From positions 124,001 through 188,000 of the forward strand of contig NZ_AFHI01000045.1 of the NCBI RefSeq assembly GCF_000217935.1: a DNA stretch of 64,000 nucleotides. Reading direction: 5' to 3'. Shown piece after piece: positions 9,560 to 18,278 of the stretch. The position numbers and the translations under genes were made by a program. Source of the stretch: Rheinheimera sp. A13L. Lineage in GTDB: Bacteria > Pseudomonadota > Gammaproteobacteria > Enterobacterales > Alteromonadaceae. Below the pieces are notes generated by a model. The model saw only the letters and a program-made list of their open reading frames with translations. It had not been told where the DNA came from and did no database searches. Position 1 is the first letter of the stretch; each line of letters opens with the position of its first letter.

Positions 9560-12406
9560 TCAGAAGCTGCCTCTGATCCCCACGGCAAGCTGAGTACCAA
9601 AACGTTCCAAATAGTTGACCTGATCTTCACGTTTGACATAACCCCAGTAGCGGCTGTTGCTTAAGTTACTGGCTTCAGCAAAAACCGTCAGACCGTGCAT
9701 AAAGTCATAACTGATACTGGCATCCAGTTGGCCGTAATCCGCTATCCAGGATGCACCACCCCAATCTTCCGGATTAGTCACAAATTTAGAACGCCAGTTA
9801 TAAGCTAAACGGGCCTGTACGCCATATTGTTCATAATAAACCACAGCGTTGTAGGAGTTTTTCGACATGCCCTGAAACGGCAGATCTTTGGCTTTTAGCG
9901 CAGGATCCTCGTAGTTACTGTCGACATAGGTGTAATTCAGCTGGAAGCCTAAACCGTTAAAAGGTTCTGGCAACCATTCCTGCAGCGATTGTTGCCAGGC
10001 CATTTCATAACCTTCAACTTTAGCGCCATAGTCGCCATTGACCGCAGTTGTCACCAGATAGTCTGTGCCCTGAACATTGGCGACAAATTTCTCTTCGGCA
10101 ATAAATGATTTAATGTCTTTTATAAACACACCACCACTTAAAGCACTGCTTTCACCGTAATACCATTCCAGAGTCAGATCCGCCTGATTGGCTTCTTCAG
10201 GTTTTACGCCGGGATTCCCCATAGCCAGAGTGGGCAGGTTCTGCTCTCTGGTGGTGAAGCTCGGCGCAGCCCATGAGCGCAGGTAATATAAAGAAGGACG
10301 ACTTAACACTTCAGCAGCCGAGAAGCGCAGCAAGAGCTCATCGGTTAAATTCAGTTTAAAGTTTAAGCTTGGTAAAATACTGTTGTAGCTGTCGTCGTAG
10401 CTGACAGGCAAAACCTGACGCCAATCGTTATTAACAGGTTGCCCTGAGCTGTCCAGTTGCACTTTACTCAGGTCATAACCAAAACCTGTCGAAGTGACAT
10501 CGGTTTTACTGCCCCTTAACCCCAGGTTCAACATCGAACTTAAACCAAAAATTTCCGGTTCCATCGTCAATTGAACAAAGGCCGTGGTGACAGCTTCTTC
10601 CACTTCATAGCTACCTGCCCTGTTTTGCACCGCCACTATACTTTTATCAGCGGCTTCGGCATTGATACCCCGGTAATAAGCCAGCAGTTTGTCGTAATCA
10701 AAACTTGGCCATGGCGAAGGAGACAAACTGGTTTCACCTTCCAGGAAGTTATCAAAATTAGCAGGAACAAAGACATCAGCCGGAATTCGGAATAACTCAA
10801 ATTCTCCCTTCTGAAATACCGTACTGTCATCAAAGGCATAACCGTCACGGGTTAAATAAAAGCCACCCCGGCTGAACTGGCTGGCATTGGCTGAAGCATA
10901 CTGATTCTGACCTTTGTTTTGGTTCACATAAGTGAAACCTGTATCCACTTTCGTGATCAGCCCATCCTGTGGCGTATAGGTATTCAGCAGCTTGAAGTCA
11001 CCAATCTTGTCGGTTACACCAGTGCCTGAGTTATAGCTGTAGTGAGCACCATAGTCCTGATCTGCGGTCAGGCCGGGGCTTATTACCACATCTGGTAATT
11101 TGTTGCCTGAACTGTAATCAATGTCGATTGAATCCACAAAACCACGGGCCACAATAAAGCGGTTGTCGCCTGCATTCTGATCCTTGGCTTCTGAATAAGC
11201 TGCGTCCAGAGTAAAAGACCATTGTTCGTTGTACTGGTATTTTGTATTGAAACCTAACTGATAAGTGTCAGTTTTACGGGGAGAGCTGATATTCAGCAGT
11301 TCCACCATGGTGTTCTCGCCGGTCTGGCGCATTTTGACCACACGGTCCATCTCATCAAAAGTAGCATCACTAAACAGCGGCGTACCTGGCGTGTGAGTTT
11401 CATCATAGTTTACAAAACCAATCTGATACCTGTTGCCGTCTGTGTTGTAGCGGGAGAAAAGGCTGTCGAAGTTAATATCCAACTGATCTGTGGGTCGCCA
11501 CTGCAAAGCAAGAGTTGCACCTAAACGTTCACGAACATCCTGAGCATTAGCAAAATACATATAACTTGGGATCTTAGAAGCATAAGTTTCACCTGCATCT
11601 ATCATACCGTTGTTGTTGGTATCAACCGGCACCCCAGCGCTGTCAACACCCCAGCCTTCGTCTTCATCAAAAAAACCTGAGGCTGAATAGGTATCAGCCC
11701 GTAAGGTTTTCTTTGAATAGACAGCTGAAAACAAGGCACCGAAACTGTCATCTTCGTTTTTCTGGCCATAGATAAAAGACGCATGTGGATGTGTGTCTTT
11801 AGTGCGTGATTCGTAAATACCTTTGGCTGATGCCGAAATAGTAGTGCCATCCATATCCAGTGGCTTGCGGGTTTCTATATCAATCACAGCACCAATGCCA
11901 CCTTCAGGCAGCTGGGCTTCAGGGGATTTATACACCCGTAGCACACTGACCAGCTCTGAGGCTATGGTGTCGAAGTTAAAATCACGGCCAGCATATTCAG
12001 ACGCCAGTTTGCGGCCATTTAAGGTAGTAATGTTGTATCCACCACCTAAACCACGCACCAGAATATTCTGACCTTCACCGCCATTTCGGGTAATGGTAAT
12101 GCCCGGAATACGCTGCAAAGCTTCAGCTAAGTTTTCATCCGGAAACTTACCTATGTCATCAGATACCACTAAATCCACCATGCTGGTGGCGTTTTGTTTT
12201 TGAAACAAAGACTCTTTAATACTGCTGCGAATGCCTGACACCTGAATGACTTCAATGTCTTTCGTATTTTTTTCTGCCTGCACTGCTGCTGTAGTTTCTG
12301 CTGTTTTGGTTTCAGCTTGCTCTGCGGCAAGCTGCCAGCTAAATCCAGCTAAGGCGGCACTGATAGCCAGACTAAGCATGGCTGGTTTTGTTGTGATCCT
12401 GTTCAT
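9560..12406 (-). CDS. TonB-dependent outer-membrane receptor, probable GalNAc/glycan importer
   Basis: Large (948 residues) TonB receptor of the carbohydrate-type family common in Alteromonadales, Xanthomonas and Caulobacter. A signal peptide ends near SWQLAAEQ. The plug domain (about residues 55-190) includes VSGIRSSIKESL, GKFPDENLAEALQRIPG and the Arg-Gly segment ILVRGLGGGYNITTLNGR. The rest is beta-barrel, ending in the outer-membrane signature VGIRGSF with terminal Phe. I start at 12406, with GGGGA just upstream; the longer start at 12451 is unlikely because it lies in the promoter. Divergence from agaR and the GH109 operon suggests GalNAc-containing substrates (the role called AgaO in Shewanella, from memory). 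Confidence 0.9.
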   Translation of the reverse strand: MNRITTKPAMLSLAISAALAGFSWQLAAEQAETKTAETTAAVQAEKNTKDIEVIQVSGIRSSIKESLFQKQNATSMVDLVVSDDIGKFPDENLAEALQRIPGITITRNGGEGQNILVRGLGGGYNITTLNGRKLASEYAGRDFNFDTIASELVSVLRVYKSPEAQLPEGGIGAVIDIETRKPLDMDGTTISASAKGIYESRTKDTHPHASFIYGQKNEDDSFGALFSAVYSKKTLRADTYSASGFFDEDEGWGVDSAGVPVDTNNNGMIDAGETYASKIPSYMYFANAQDVRERLGATLALQWRPTDQLDINFDSLFSRYNTDGNRYQIGFVNYDETHTPGTPLFSDATFDEMDRVVKMRQTGENTMVELLNISSPRKTDTYQLGFNTKYQYNEQWSFTLDAAYSEAKDQNAGDNRFIVARGFVDSIDIDYSSGNKLPDVVISPGLTADQDYGAHYSYNSGTGVTDKIGDFKLLNTYTPQDGLITKVDTGFTYVNQNKGQNQYASANASQFSRGGFYLTRDGYAFDDSTVFQKGEFELFRIPADVFVPANFDNFLEGETSLSPSPWPSFDYDKLLAYYRGINAEAADKSIVAVQNRAGSYEVEEAVTTAFVQLTMEPEIFGLSSMLNLGLRGSKTDVTSTGFGYDLSKVQLDSSGQPVNNDWRQVLPVSYDDSYNSILPSLNFKLNLTDELLLRFSAAEVLSRPSLYYLRSWAAPSFTTREQNLPTLAMGNPGVKPEEANQADLTLEWYYGESSALSGGVFIKDIKSFIAEEKFVANVQGTDYLVTTAVNGDYGAKVEGYEMAWQQSLQEWLPEPFNGLGFQLNYTYVDSNYEDPALKAKDLPFQGMSKNSYNAVVYYEQYGVQARLAYNWRSKFVTNPEDWGGASWIADYGQLDASISYDFMHGLTVFAEASNLSNSRYWGYVKREDQVNYLERFGTQLAVGIRGSF

Positions 12407-12427
12407 GTATTCCCCGCTCTGGTAATT

Positions 12428-12456
12428 TTTATAGTTTTTGCAAATTCGCAAGTCAA
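12428..12456 (-). promoter_or_regulatory. Sigma-70 promoter of the TonB receptor gene
   Basis: On the minus strand TTGACT (12451-12456) is separated by exactly 17 bases from TATAAA (12428-12433). It lies 22 bases before the chosen start codon. Confidence 0.7.
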
Positions 12457-12478
12457 CGAAGATTTATTTAACTTGCGA
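12446..12478. promoter_or_regulatory. Inverted repeat overlapping the receptor promoter, candidate operator
   Basis: TCGCAAGT (12446-12453) and ACTTGCGA (12471-12478) are perfect inverted arms 17 bases apart, the first overlapping the -35 box. A repressor bound here would block the promoter; AgaR is the natural candidate, but its arms differ from the 12657 palindrome. Confidence 0.4.
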
Positions 12479-12656
12479 TTATTTACTTATAGCGCTAAAA
12501 AACATCAATGATCAACATCGAAGCGCAAAAAAACTTTTATTTATTTTCTTTTCATGCCATGCTAGATTCAACTGAAAGCAGCCAGAGCGGCCTGAAACCA
12601 GTCAGAAGGCCAGATAAATCAAGGTCTTTCGCTAAAGCAGGTGCAAACACAGGGAC

Positions 12657-12674
12657 TTTCGAAAGCTTTCGAAA
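12657..12674. promoter_or_regulatory. Perfect 18-bp palindrome, candidate AgaR operator
   Basis: TTTCGAAAGCTTTCGAAA is its own reverse complement. Its right half (TTTCGA, 12667-12672) lies 17 bases before TATGTT (12690-12695), so it overlaps a possible -35 box of agaR. AgaR/DeoR-family sites are known for CTTTC-type repeats, which fits autoregulation. Confidence 0.6.
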
Positions 12675-12729
12675 CTAAAAACGGCATGTTATGTTCAGCG
12701 CAACAAAAAGTGCATGAACAGGAAAATAA

Positions 12730-13515
12730 ATGGACAACTTAAATACGATTGAGCGACAGCAGGAGATAGTCCGGTTGACGCAACAACTGGGCAAAGTGGC
12801 AGTAAGGGAACTGGCGGATCGTTTTGCGGTTTCGGAAGTGACCATACGCAGTGATTTGGCGGTGCTGGATCAGAAAAAATTACTGGTGCGTTCCCGTGGC
12901 GGAGCCTTGATAAACAGTGAGCTGAGCCGCGAGTTGTCGTTAAAAGAAAAACGCCATTGTTATTCGGCGTTAAAACAACAACTGGGTGCAGCGGCGGCTG
13001 GCTTGATCCGTGATGGCGACAGAGTGATTTTGGATTCAGGCACGACCACTCAGCAGGTGGCAGCACATTTAGCCGATCATAAAGATCTGATTGTGATGAC
13101 CAACGGCTTAAACATTGCGATGGAGCTGGCGCAAAAAGAAGAAGTTGAAGTGATGTTAACCGGCGGTTTGTTACGCAAAAAGTCGATGTCGTTTTACGGC
13201 AACGTGGCGGAAAAAAGCCTGCGGGATTACAACTTCAACAAACTGATTTTAGGGGTGGATGGTTTTGATTTAAAAGCAGGTTTAACCACCCACTTTGAAA
13301 AAGAAGCCAGCTTAAACCGGCTGATGTGTGACATAGCCAACGAAATTATTGTGGTGACGGATTCGTCCAAGTTTGATCAACGCGCTTTTCATGTGATTTG
13401 CGGCAGCGCCAACATTCACAGCCTGGTGACCGACAGCGGAATACCAGAACAGTATGCAGAACATTTAACAAAACAAGGTGTGCAACTACACATCATAGAT
13501 AAAACAAACTTGTAG
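12730..13515 (+). CDS. agaR: DeoR-family transcriptional repressor, AgaR type
   Basis: Controls the GalNAc genes and is probably released by a phosphorylated sugar intermediate. An N-terminal helix-turn-helix (about residues 8-60, ADRFAVSEVTIRSDLAVLD) is followed by the DeoR sugar-phosphate sensor domain (DSGTTTQQVAAHL, TNGLNIAMEL, LTGGLLRKK, GVDGFDLKAGLTTH). The last motif is very like E. coli AgaR. The 261-residue length is typical. AGGAAA precedes the ATG. It is the first gene of the rightward operon, 28 bases before the GH109 gene, and lies just downstream of the palindrome it may bind. Confidence 0.9.
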   Translation: MDNLNTIERQQEIVRLTQQLGKVAVRELADRFAVSEVTIRSDLAVLDQKKLLVRSRGGALINSELSRELSLKEKRHCYSALKQQLGAAAAGLIRDGDRVILDSGTTTQQVAAHLADHKDLIVMTNGLNIAMELAQKEEVEVMLTGGLLRKKSMSFYGNVAEKSLRDYNFNKLILGVDGFDLKAGLTTHFEKEASLNRLMCDIANEIIVVTDSSKFDQRAFHVICGSANIHSLVTDSGIPEQYAEHLTKQGVQLHIIDKTNL

Positions 13516-13543
13516 CTAAATTAAAAACGGGGAAGGAAAGAAT

Positions 13544-14920
13544 ATGTCTGGATTTAATCGTCGTTCATTTTTAAAAGCATCTATGGCAACAGCAGCTTTA
13601 GGCGCTTTGGCATCTTGCGCTCAGGCTGGCAGCAACACAGGCATGACCACCAAGCCAAAAGGCAAATCGGTGATGGGTTTAGTTGTACCAAAAATGAACG
13701 AAGTACGGGTTGGCTTAATTGGTGTGGGTGAACGTGGCACTGGTTATGTGGACCACTTCAATAAAATTGAAGGCGCCCGTATTACTGCGATCTGTGATCC
13801 GGACTCTTTAGTACTGGACCGTGCCCGCAAAAAAATGGCGGACTATGGCAATACAACAGCAGCCTATTATGGCAATGGTGATTATGCCTACCGTGAACTA
13901 TTAAACCGTCAGGACGTAGATATAGTGGTGATTTCCACCCCATGGAAATGGCACCACCCTATGGCCAAAGAAGCCATGCTGGCCGGTAAACATGCTTTTG
14001 TTGAAGTGCCTATGGCTTTAACTTTAGAAGAAATGTGGGATCTGGTCGACACAGCTGAAGCCACTCAGCTGAACTGCATGATGATGGAAAACGTCAACTA
14101 TGGCCGTGATGAACTGATGGTACTGAATATGGTACGTCAGGGTTTGTTTGGCGACTTGCTGCATGCTGAAGCGGCCTATATTCACGAATTGCGCTGGCAG
14201 ATGAAAGAACTAGACCGCAAAACCGGTTCATGGCGCACTTTGTACCATACCCAGCTGAACGGCAATATGTACCCCACTCATGGTTTAGGCCCTGTGGCTC
14301 AATATATGAATATCAACAGAGGCGACAGGTTTGATTATTTGAGTTCGGTCAGCTCACCAGCTTTAGGCCGCGCCGCTTATGCCAAACGGGAATTCCCGGC
14401 CGATCACCCACGTAATCAACTGAAATACATTCATGGCGATATCAATACCAGTGTGATTAAGACAGTCAAAGGCCGGACTATCATGATCCAGCATGACACT
14501 ACAACACCACGGCCTTATTCCCGCCATAATCTTATTCAGGGCACCAATGGCGTGTTTGCCGGTTTCCCTAACCGTATTGCATTAGAAAACGGCGGCAGTG
14601 GCAATTTCCATGAATGGGACACCAACATGGAACCCTGGTATGACAAATACGATCACCCTTTGTGGGTCCGTATGGGCAAAGAAGCTGAACGCAACGGCGG
14701 CCATGGCGGCATGGACTTTTTAATGTGTTGGCGGATGATTTATTGCCTGCGTAATGGTGAAGCTCTGGATCAGGACGTGTATGACGGTGCCGCCTGGTCA
14801 GCTGTATTGCCTTTGTCTGTGGCTTCGGTTTCCGATCGCAGCAACTCCAAAGACTTCCCAGACTTTACCCGTGGAGCCTGGCAAAACGGCACACCACTTG
14901 GCATTGTAGGGAAAAGCTAA
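13544..14920 (+). CDS. GH109 family alpha-N-acetylgalactosaminidase, Tat-exported lipoprotein
   Basis: Gfo/Idh/MocA-fold enzyme that uses tightly bound NAD to hydrolyse terminal alpha-GalNAc. The N-terminus has a twin-arginine motif (RRSFLK, residues 6-11) and a lipobox ending at Cys25, so it should fold with NAD in the cytoplasm, cross by Tat and be lipid-anchored. The Rossmann segment is [13 protein letters not shown], and later family motifs are [32 protein letters not shown] (residues 243-250), NINRGDR and GGHGGMDF. These match what I remember of the Elizabethkingia GH109 enzyme. Length is 458. It is followed after two bases by agaZ. An ordinary oxidoreductase role is the alternative. Confidence 0.85.
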   Translation: MSGFNRRSFLKASMATAALGALASCAQAGSNTGMTTKPKGKSVMGLVVPKMNEVRVGLIGVGERGTGYVDHFNKIEGARITAICDPDSLVLDRARKKMADYGNTTAAYYGNGDYAYRELLNRQDVDIVVISTPWKWHHPMAKEAMLAGKHAFVEVPMALTLEEMWDLVDTAEATQLNCMMMENVNYGRDELMVLNMVRQGLFGDLLHAEAAYIHELRWQMKELDRKTGSWRTLYHTQLNGNMYPTHGLGPVAQYMNINRGDRFDYLSSVSSPALGRAAYAKREFPADHPRNQLKYIHGDINTSVIKTVKGRTIMIQHDTTTPRPYSRHNLIQGTNGVFAGFPNRIALENGGSGNFHEWDTNMEPWYDKYDHPLWVRMGKEAERNGGHGGMDFLMCWRMIYCLRNGEALDQDVYDGAAWSAVLPLSVASVSDRSNSKDFPDFTRGAWQNGTPLGIVGKS

Positions 14921-14922
14921 GC

Positions 14923-16206
14923 ATGAGCGCCTTATCGCAGATTTTACAGCAGAATAAACAGGGATTGGGCAGTGGCATTTATTCGGTCTGTTCAGCCCAG
15001 CCTCTGGTCTTAACCGCGGCCTTGCGCCGCGCCAAAGCCGACAATTCTGTACTATTGATTGAAGCCACCGCCAATCAGGTTAATCAGTTTGGTGGTTACA
15101 CCGGTATGTTGCCCGCTGATTTTATTGCCTATGTCAGGCAACTGGCTGAAACCGAAGGTGTTCAGCAACAGCAACTGATTTTTGGTGGTGATCATTTAGG
15201 CCCTGTGGTCTGGTGTAAAGAGCCAGCAGAACAGGCGATGCTAAAAGCTGAACAGCTGATTGCCGTTTTTGTAGAAGCGGGTTTTAGCAAAATTCATTTA
15301 GACACCAGCATGGCCTGTGCTGACGACCCTGAGGCTTTGTCCGATGAAGTGATAGCGACACGGGCCGCAAGGTTATGCAAAGTAGCAGAACAGCACCGTG
15401 GGCCGGATCAATCGCTCTGTTATGTGATAGGCACTGAAGTACCGGCCCCTGGCGGCGTGACAGAACTGGAACATGAATTAGCACCAACCCCGGTTCAGGC
15501 GGTGCAACATACGCTGAATACGCATAAAGCGGCTTTTACTGCGGCGGGCTTAGGCGATGATGTCTGGCAAAAAGTCATAGCTTTAGTGGTACAACCCGGC
15601 GTTGAGTTTGATAACAGCAAGGTGCATTTATTTGATGTCCCTGCCAGTCAGTCCTTAAGTGCTTATATTCAGACCCAACCAGGCCTGGTGTATGAAGCTC
15701 ATTCCACTGATTATCAGTTGCCCGAACAGTTAAAAGCTTTAGTGCAAGGCCATTTTGCGATTTTGAAAGTAGGCCCTGGCCTGACCTTTGCACTGCGGGA
15801 AGCCTTATTTGCTCTAAGTTTTATTGAAGATGAATTGGTAGCTCCGGAACAAAGCTCACAGCTGCGAAGCCGTTGCAAAGCGCTGATGCAAAACAATACC
15901 GGATATTGGCAAAAGTTTTACACTGACTCAGCGCAGCAGTGGCAACTGCTCTACAGTTTCAGTGACCGTATTCGTTATTATTGGCCTGAAGCTGAACTGC
16001 AGCAGGCCATCACTACTTTATTCAGCAATTTATCAACACCATTGCCTTTGCCACTGCTCAGCCAGTTTTTACCTGCCTCTTATCAGGCTGTATTAAGAGG
16101 CGCAGTAGCCAACAAAGCTGAAGATTTAGTGATCCACCATATTGATCAGGTGCTGGCCACTTATGCCAAAGCCTGTGCTTTAGCTGCGACAATCAGGAGT
16201 ATTTAA
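14923..16206 (+). CDS. agaZ: AgaZ/KbaZ/GatZ-type protein (tagatose-bisphosphate aldolase accessory subunit family)
   Basis: Member of the GatZ/KbaZ family. In enterobacteria it stabilises the class II tagatose-1,6-bisphosphate aldolase, and a tagatose-6-phosphate kinase role has been proposed in GalNAc pathways. Conserved stretches are GIYSVCSAQPLVL, LLIEATANQVNQFGGYTGM, FGGDHLGP, IHLDTSMACADDP, VIGTEVPAPGG, VVQPGVEFD, EAHSTDYQ and ILKVGPGLTFALREALF, closely following E. coli AgaZ. Length 427 is normal. It shares one base with agaS (TAATG). No catalytic partner (AgaY/KbaY/GatY) is present in the window. Confidence 0.92.
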   Translation: MSALSQILQQNKQGLGSGIYSVCSAQPLVLTAALRRAKADNSVLLIEATANQVNQFGGYTGMLPADFIAYVRQLAETEGVQQQQLIFGGDHLGPVVWCKEPAEQAMLKAEQLIAVFVEAGFSKIHLDTSMACADDPEALSDEVIATRAARLCKVAEQHRGPDQSLCYVIGTEVPAPGGVTELEHELAPTPVQAVQHTLNTHKAAFTAAGLGDDVWQKVIALVVQPGVEFDNSKVHLFDVPASQSLSAYIQTQPGLVYEAHSTDYQLPEQLKALVQGHFAILKVGPGLTFALREALFALSFIEDELVAPEQSSQLRSRCKALMQNNTGYWQKFYTDSAQQWQLLYSFSDRIRYYWPEAELQQAITTLFSNLSTPLPLPLLSQFLPASYQAVLRGAVANKAEDLVIHHIDQVLATYAKACALAATIRSI

Positions 16207-17348
16207 TGTCAATGCAGAATTTATTTTTACAGCTTGGCACCGAAGAGCTGGGGCAAGCCGGTGGCTACTGGACTGCCCGTGAAATTCAGCAGCAACCCGA
16301 TTTATGGCGGCAAGTGCAGCTGGAGCATCAGCAAAAACAAGCAGCTTTACAGCAGTTTTTACAGCCTTTGCTGGCTAAAACTGATTTGCGCATTATTTTA
16401 ACCGGAGCTGGCACTTCAGCTTATATAGGTGCAGCGCTGGCGGCCTTTTTGCAGCAGCAACTGCCTTTTGCCACGCAAAAAGTCGAAGCCATCAGCACTA
16501 CAGATTTAGTCAGCCATCCGTCTTTGTATTTAGATGCCCGCCTGCCGACTTTACTGGTGTCTTATGGCCGTTCCGGCAATAGCCCTGAAAGTGTGGCTGC
16601 TGTAGAGCTGGCTGATCAGTTAGTGCCGGCTGTGCAGCATCTGATGATCACCTGCAATGCAGATGGCAAACTGGCCTCATACGCCAAATGCCATCCTGAG
16701 TGCAGTGCCGTGTATCAGTTGCCTGAACAAAGCCATGATCAAAGCTTTGCCATGACCAGCAGTTTCAGCTCTATGTACCTGGCTACGTTGCTGACCTTTG
16801 CCTCAAACCATAGCGCTTTTGAGCAGGCCTGCGCACTGGCCGAACAAGTACTGCAGCATAAATTGCCGGAGATTAAAGCTCAGGCAGAACAACCTTGCCA
16901 GCGTATGGTGTTTTTAGGCAGCGGCCCGCTGAAAGCTATAGCTCAGGAAGCCGCGCTGAAGTATCTGGAACTCACCGCAGGCCAGGTGATCAGCAGTTTT
17001 GAAAGCCCGCTGGGGTTTCGCCATGGCCCTAAATCATTGATTAACAAAGAGACCCAGATCTTGTTGCTGCAAAGCTCTGATCCGTACAGCAGTTTGTATG
17101 ACCAGGATCTGCTGGCCGAACTGCAACGGGATAATCTGGCGCTCGACAGTGCAGTGTTGTCCGAAGCTCAGCTTGGCGGAGACAGTTGCCTGGCAGATGT
17201 CTGGCTGACTTTGCCTTTTATTGTCTGGTGCCAGGCACTTGCTTTTTACAAAGCGCTGCAATTAAAAGTGTCCCCTGATAATCCTTGCCCTGGCGGTCAG
17301 GTGAATCGTGTGGTGCAAGGTGTCACTTTATATCCTTTTAAAGGCTAA
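16206..17348 (+). CDS. agaS: AgaS, galactosamine-6-phosphate deaminase/isomerase (SIS domain)
   Basis: Converts galactosamine-6-phosphate to tagatose-6-phosphate plus ammonia in the cytoplasm. The protein has two SIS (sugar isomerase) domains: the first around LTGAGTSAYIGAALA (near residue 60) with SYGRSGNSPESVAA, the second around FLGSGPLKAIAQEAALKYLE and ESPLGFRHGPKS. The region DQSFAMTSSFSSM is characteristic of AgaS. Its 380 residues match the family length. The start overlaps agaZ's stop by one base and the ROK kinase follows after three bases. This step is distinct from NagB, so the operon is for GalNAc rather than GlcNAc. Confidence 0.92.
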   Translation: MSMQNLFLQLGTEELGQAGGYWTAREIQQQPDLWRQVQLEHQQKQAALQQFLQPLLAKTDLRIILTGAGTSAYIGAALAAFLQQQLPFATQKVEAISTTDLVSHPSLYLDARLPTLLVSYGRSGNSPESVAAVELADQLVPAVQHLMITCNADGKLASYAKCHPECSAVYQLPEQSHDQSFAMTSSFSSMYLATLLTFASNHSAFEQACALAEQVLQHKLPEIKAQAEQPCQRMVFLGSGPLKAIAQEAALKYLELTAGQVISSFESPLGFRHGPKSLINKETQILLLQSSDPYSSLYDQDLLAELQRDNLALDSAVLSEAQLGGDSCLADVWLTLPFIVWCQALAFYKALQLKVSPDNPCPGGQVNRVVQGVTLYPFKG

Positions 17349-17351
17349 GCC

Positions 17352-18278
17352 ATGTGGTACGGACTGGATATAGGCGGCACTAAAATAGAACTGGCAGTGC
17401 TGGATGCAAAGTTTGAGCTGCAGCACGGCTGGCGGGTAGCCACCCCTCAACAAAGCTACGATGAGTTTTTGCAGACTGTACTGCAGCAAATTCAAAAGGC
17501 CGATGCGTTGTGCCAAAGCCCTGGCACTTTGGGCATAGCTTTGCCTGGCGTGATCCGAAGCGATGGCACTGTGTTATCCAGTAATGTGCCCTGTTTAACC
17601 AACAAAACAGTGGCCAAAGACTTAACTGCTTTGTTGCAGCGCCCTGTTGCTATAGGCAACGATTGTCGCTGCTTTGCTTTATCTGAAGCTGTGTTGGGTG
17701 CAGGCCAACAACACACTAAAGTGCTGGGTTTTATCCTCGGCACTGGCGCTGGCGGTGGTTTTTGCCTGAACGGAAAACTTTATCAGGGTGCCCAGCGTTT
17801 AGCGGGTGAATACGGTCATCAGGGTTTAGCTGCTGCCGTAGTGCAGCAGTTTAATTTACCGCTATTTAGTTGTGGTTGTGGCTTAACCGGCTGTAACGAA
17901 CCTTATATCTCAGGCACAGGTTTAGCGCGTTTGTATCAGTATTTTAGTGGCCAGAACGCCGACACTTACCAGTGGTTAGCCGATTACCGCGCCGAAAAAC
18001 CCGCAGCTATTCGTACCTTCGAGGCTTATATCAGCGCTTTGGGTTCTGTAATGGCCAATCAGGTATTGAGCTTAAACCCGGATCTGATTGTGCTGGGTGG
18101 TGGTTTATCCGATATCCCCGAAATTATTGCCGCTTTACCAAAAGCGACTGCTGCACATTTATTTGCCGGAGCTGCAGTGCCTGAGTTTAAAAAAGCTCAG
18201 TGGGGCGCCGCCAGTGGCGTACGTGGCGCTGCTTTATTAGGCAAAGCGTTAACCGAAGGACAAAGCTATGAAGTCTGA
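17352..18278 (+). CDS. agaK: ROK-family N-acetylhexosamine kinase, probable GalNAc kinase (AgaK)
   Basis: ATP-dependent 6-phosphorylation of the imported amino sugar. The phosphate-binding motif is DIGGTKIELAVLD (residues 6-18), the catalytic base Asp104 is in GNDCRCF, and the second phosphate loop is GTGAGGGF. The ROK zinc site is formed by His156 (GEYGH) with CGCGLTGC (Cys174, 176 and 181). Length 308 is normal for NagK-like kinases. Its last 11 bases overlap the deacetylase gene. Substrate GalNAc rather than GlcNAc is inferred from AgaS, AgaZ and GH109 as neighbours; the symbol rests on that context. Confidence 0.87.
   Translation: MWYGLDIGGTKIELAVLDAKFELQHGWRVATPQQSYDEFLQTVLQQIQKADALCQSPGTLGIALPGVIRSDGTVLSSNVPCLTNKTVAKDLTALLQRPVAIGNDCRCFALSEAVLGAGQQHTKVLGFILGTGAGGGFCLNGKLYQGAQRLAGEYGHQGLAAAVVQQFNLPLFSCGCGLTGCNEPYISGTGLARLYQYFSGQNADTYQWLADYRAEKPAAIRTFEAYISALGSVMANQVLSLNPDLIVLGGGLSDIPEIIAALPKATAAHLFAGAAVPEFKKAQWGAASGVRGAALLGKALTEGQSYEV

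Larger units (their letters stand above)
12407..12729. other. Divergent control region of the GalNAc module
   Basis: These 323 bases separate the leftward TonB receptor from rightward agaR. They contain a strong sigma-70 promoter for the receptor, an inverted repeat over that promoter, and a perfect 18-bp palindrome before agaR; these are listed separately. No coding potential is seen. Confidence 0.7.

Noticed and set aside
9403-9639. Longer start of the DUF3472 gene
   Set aside because: The extension overlaps the receptor gene and the REP-like hairpin and has no signal peptide, whereas the start at 9402 gives a clean lipoprotein signal.
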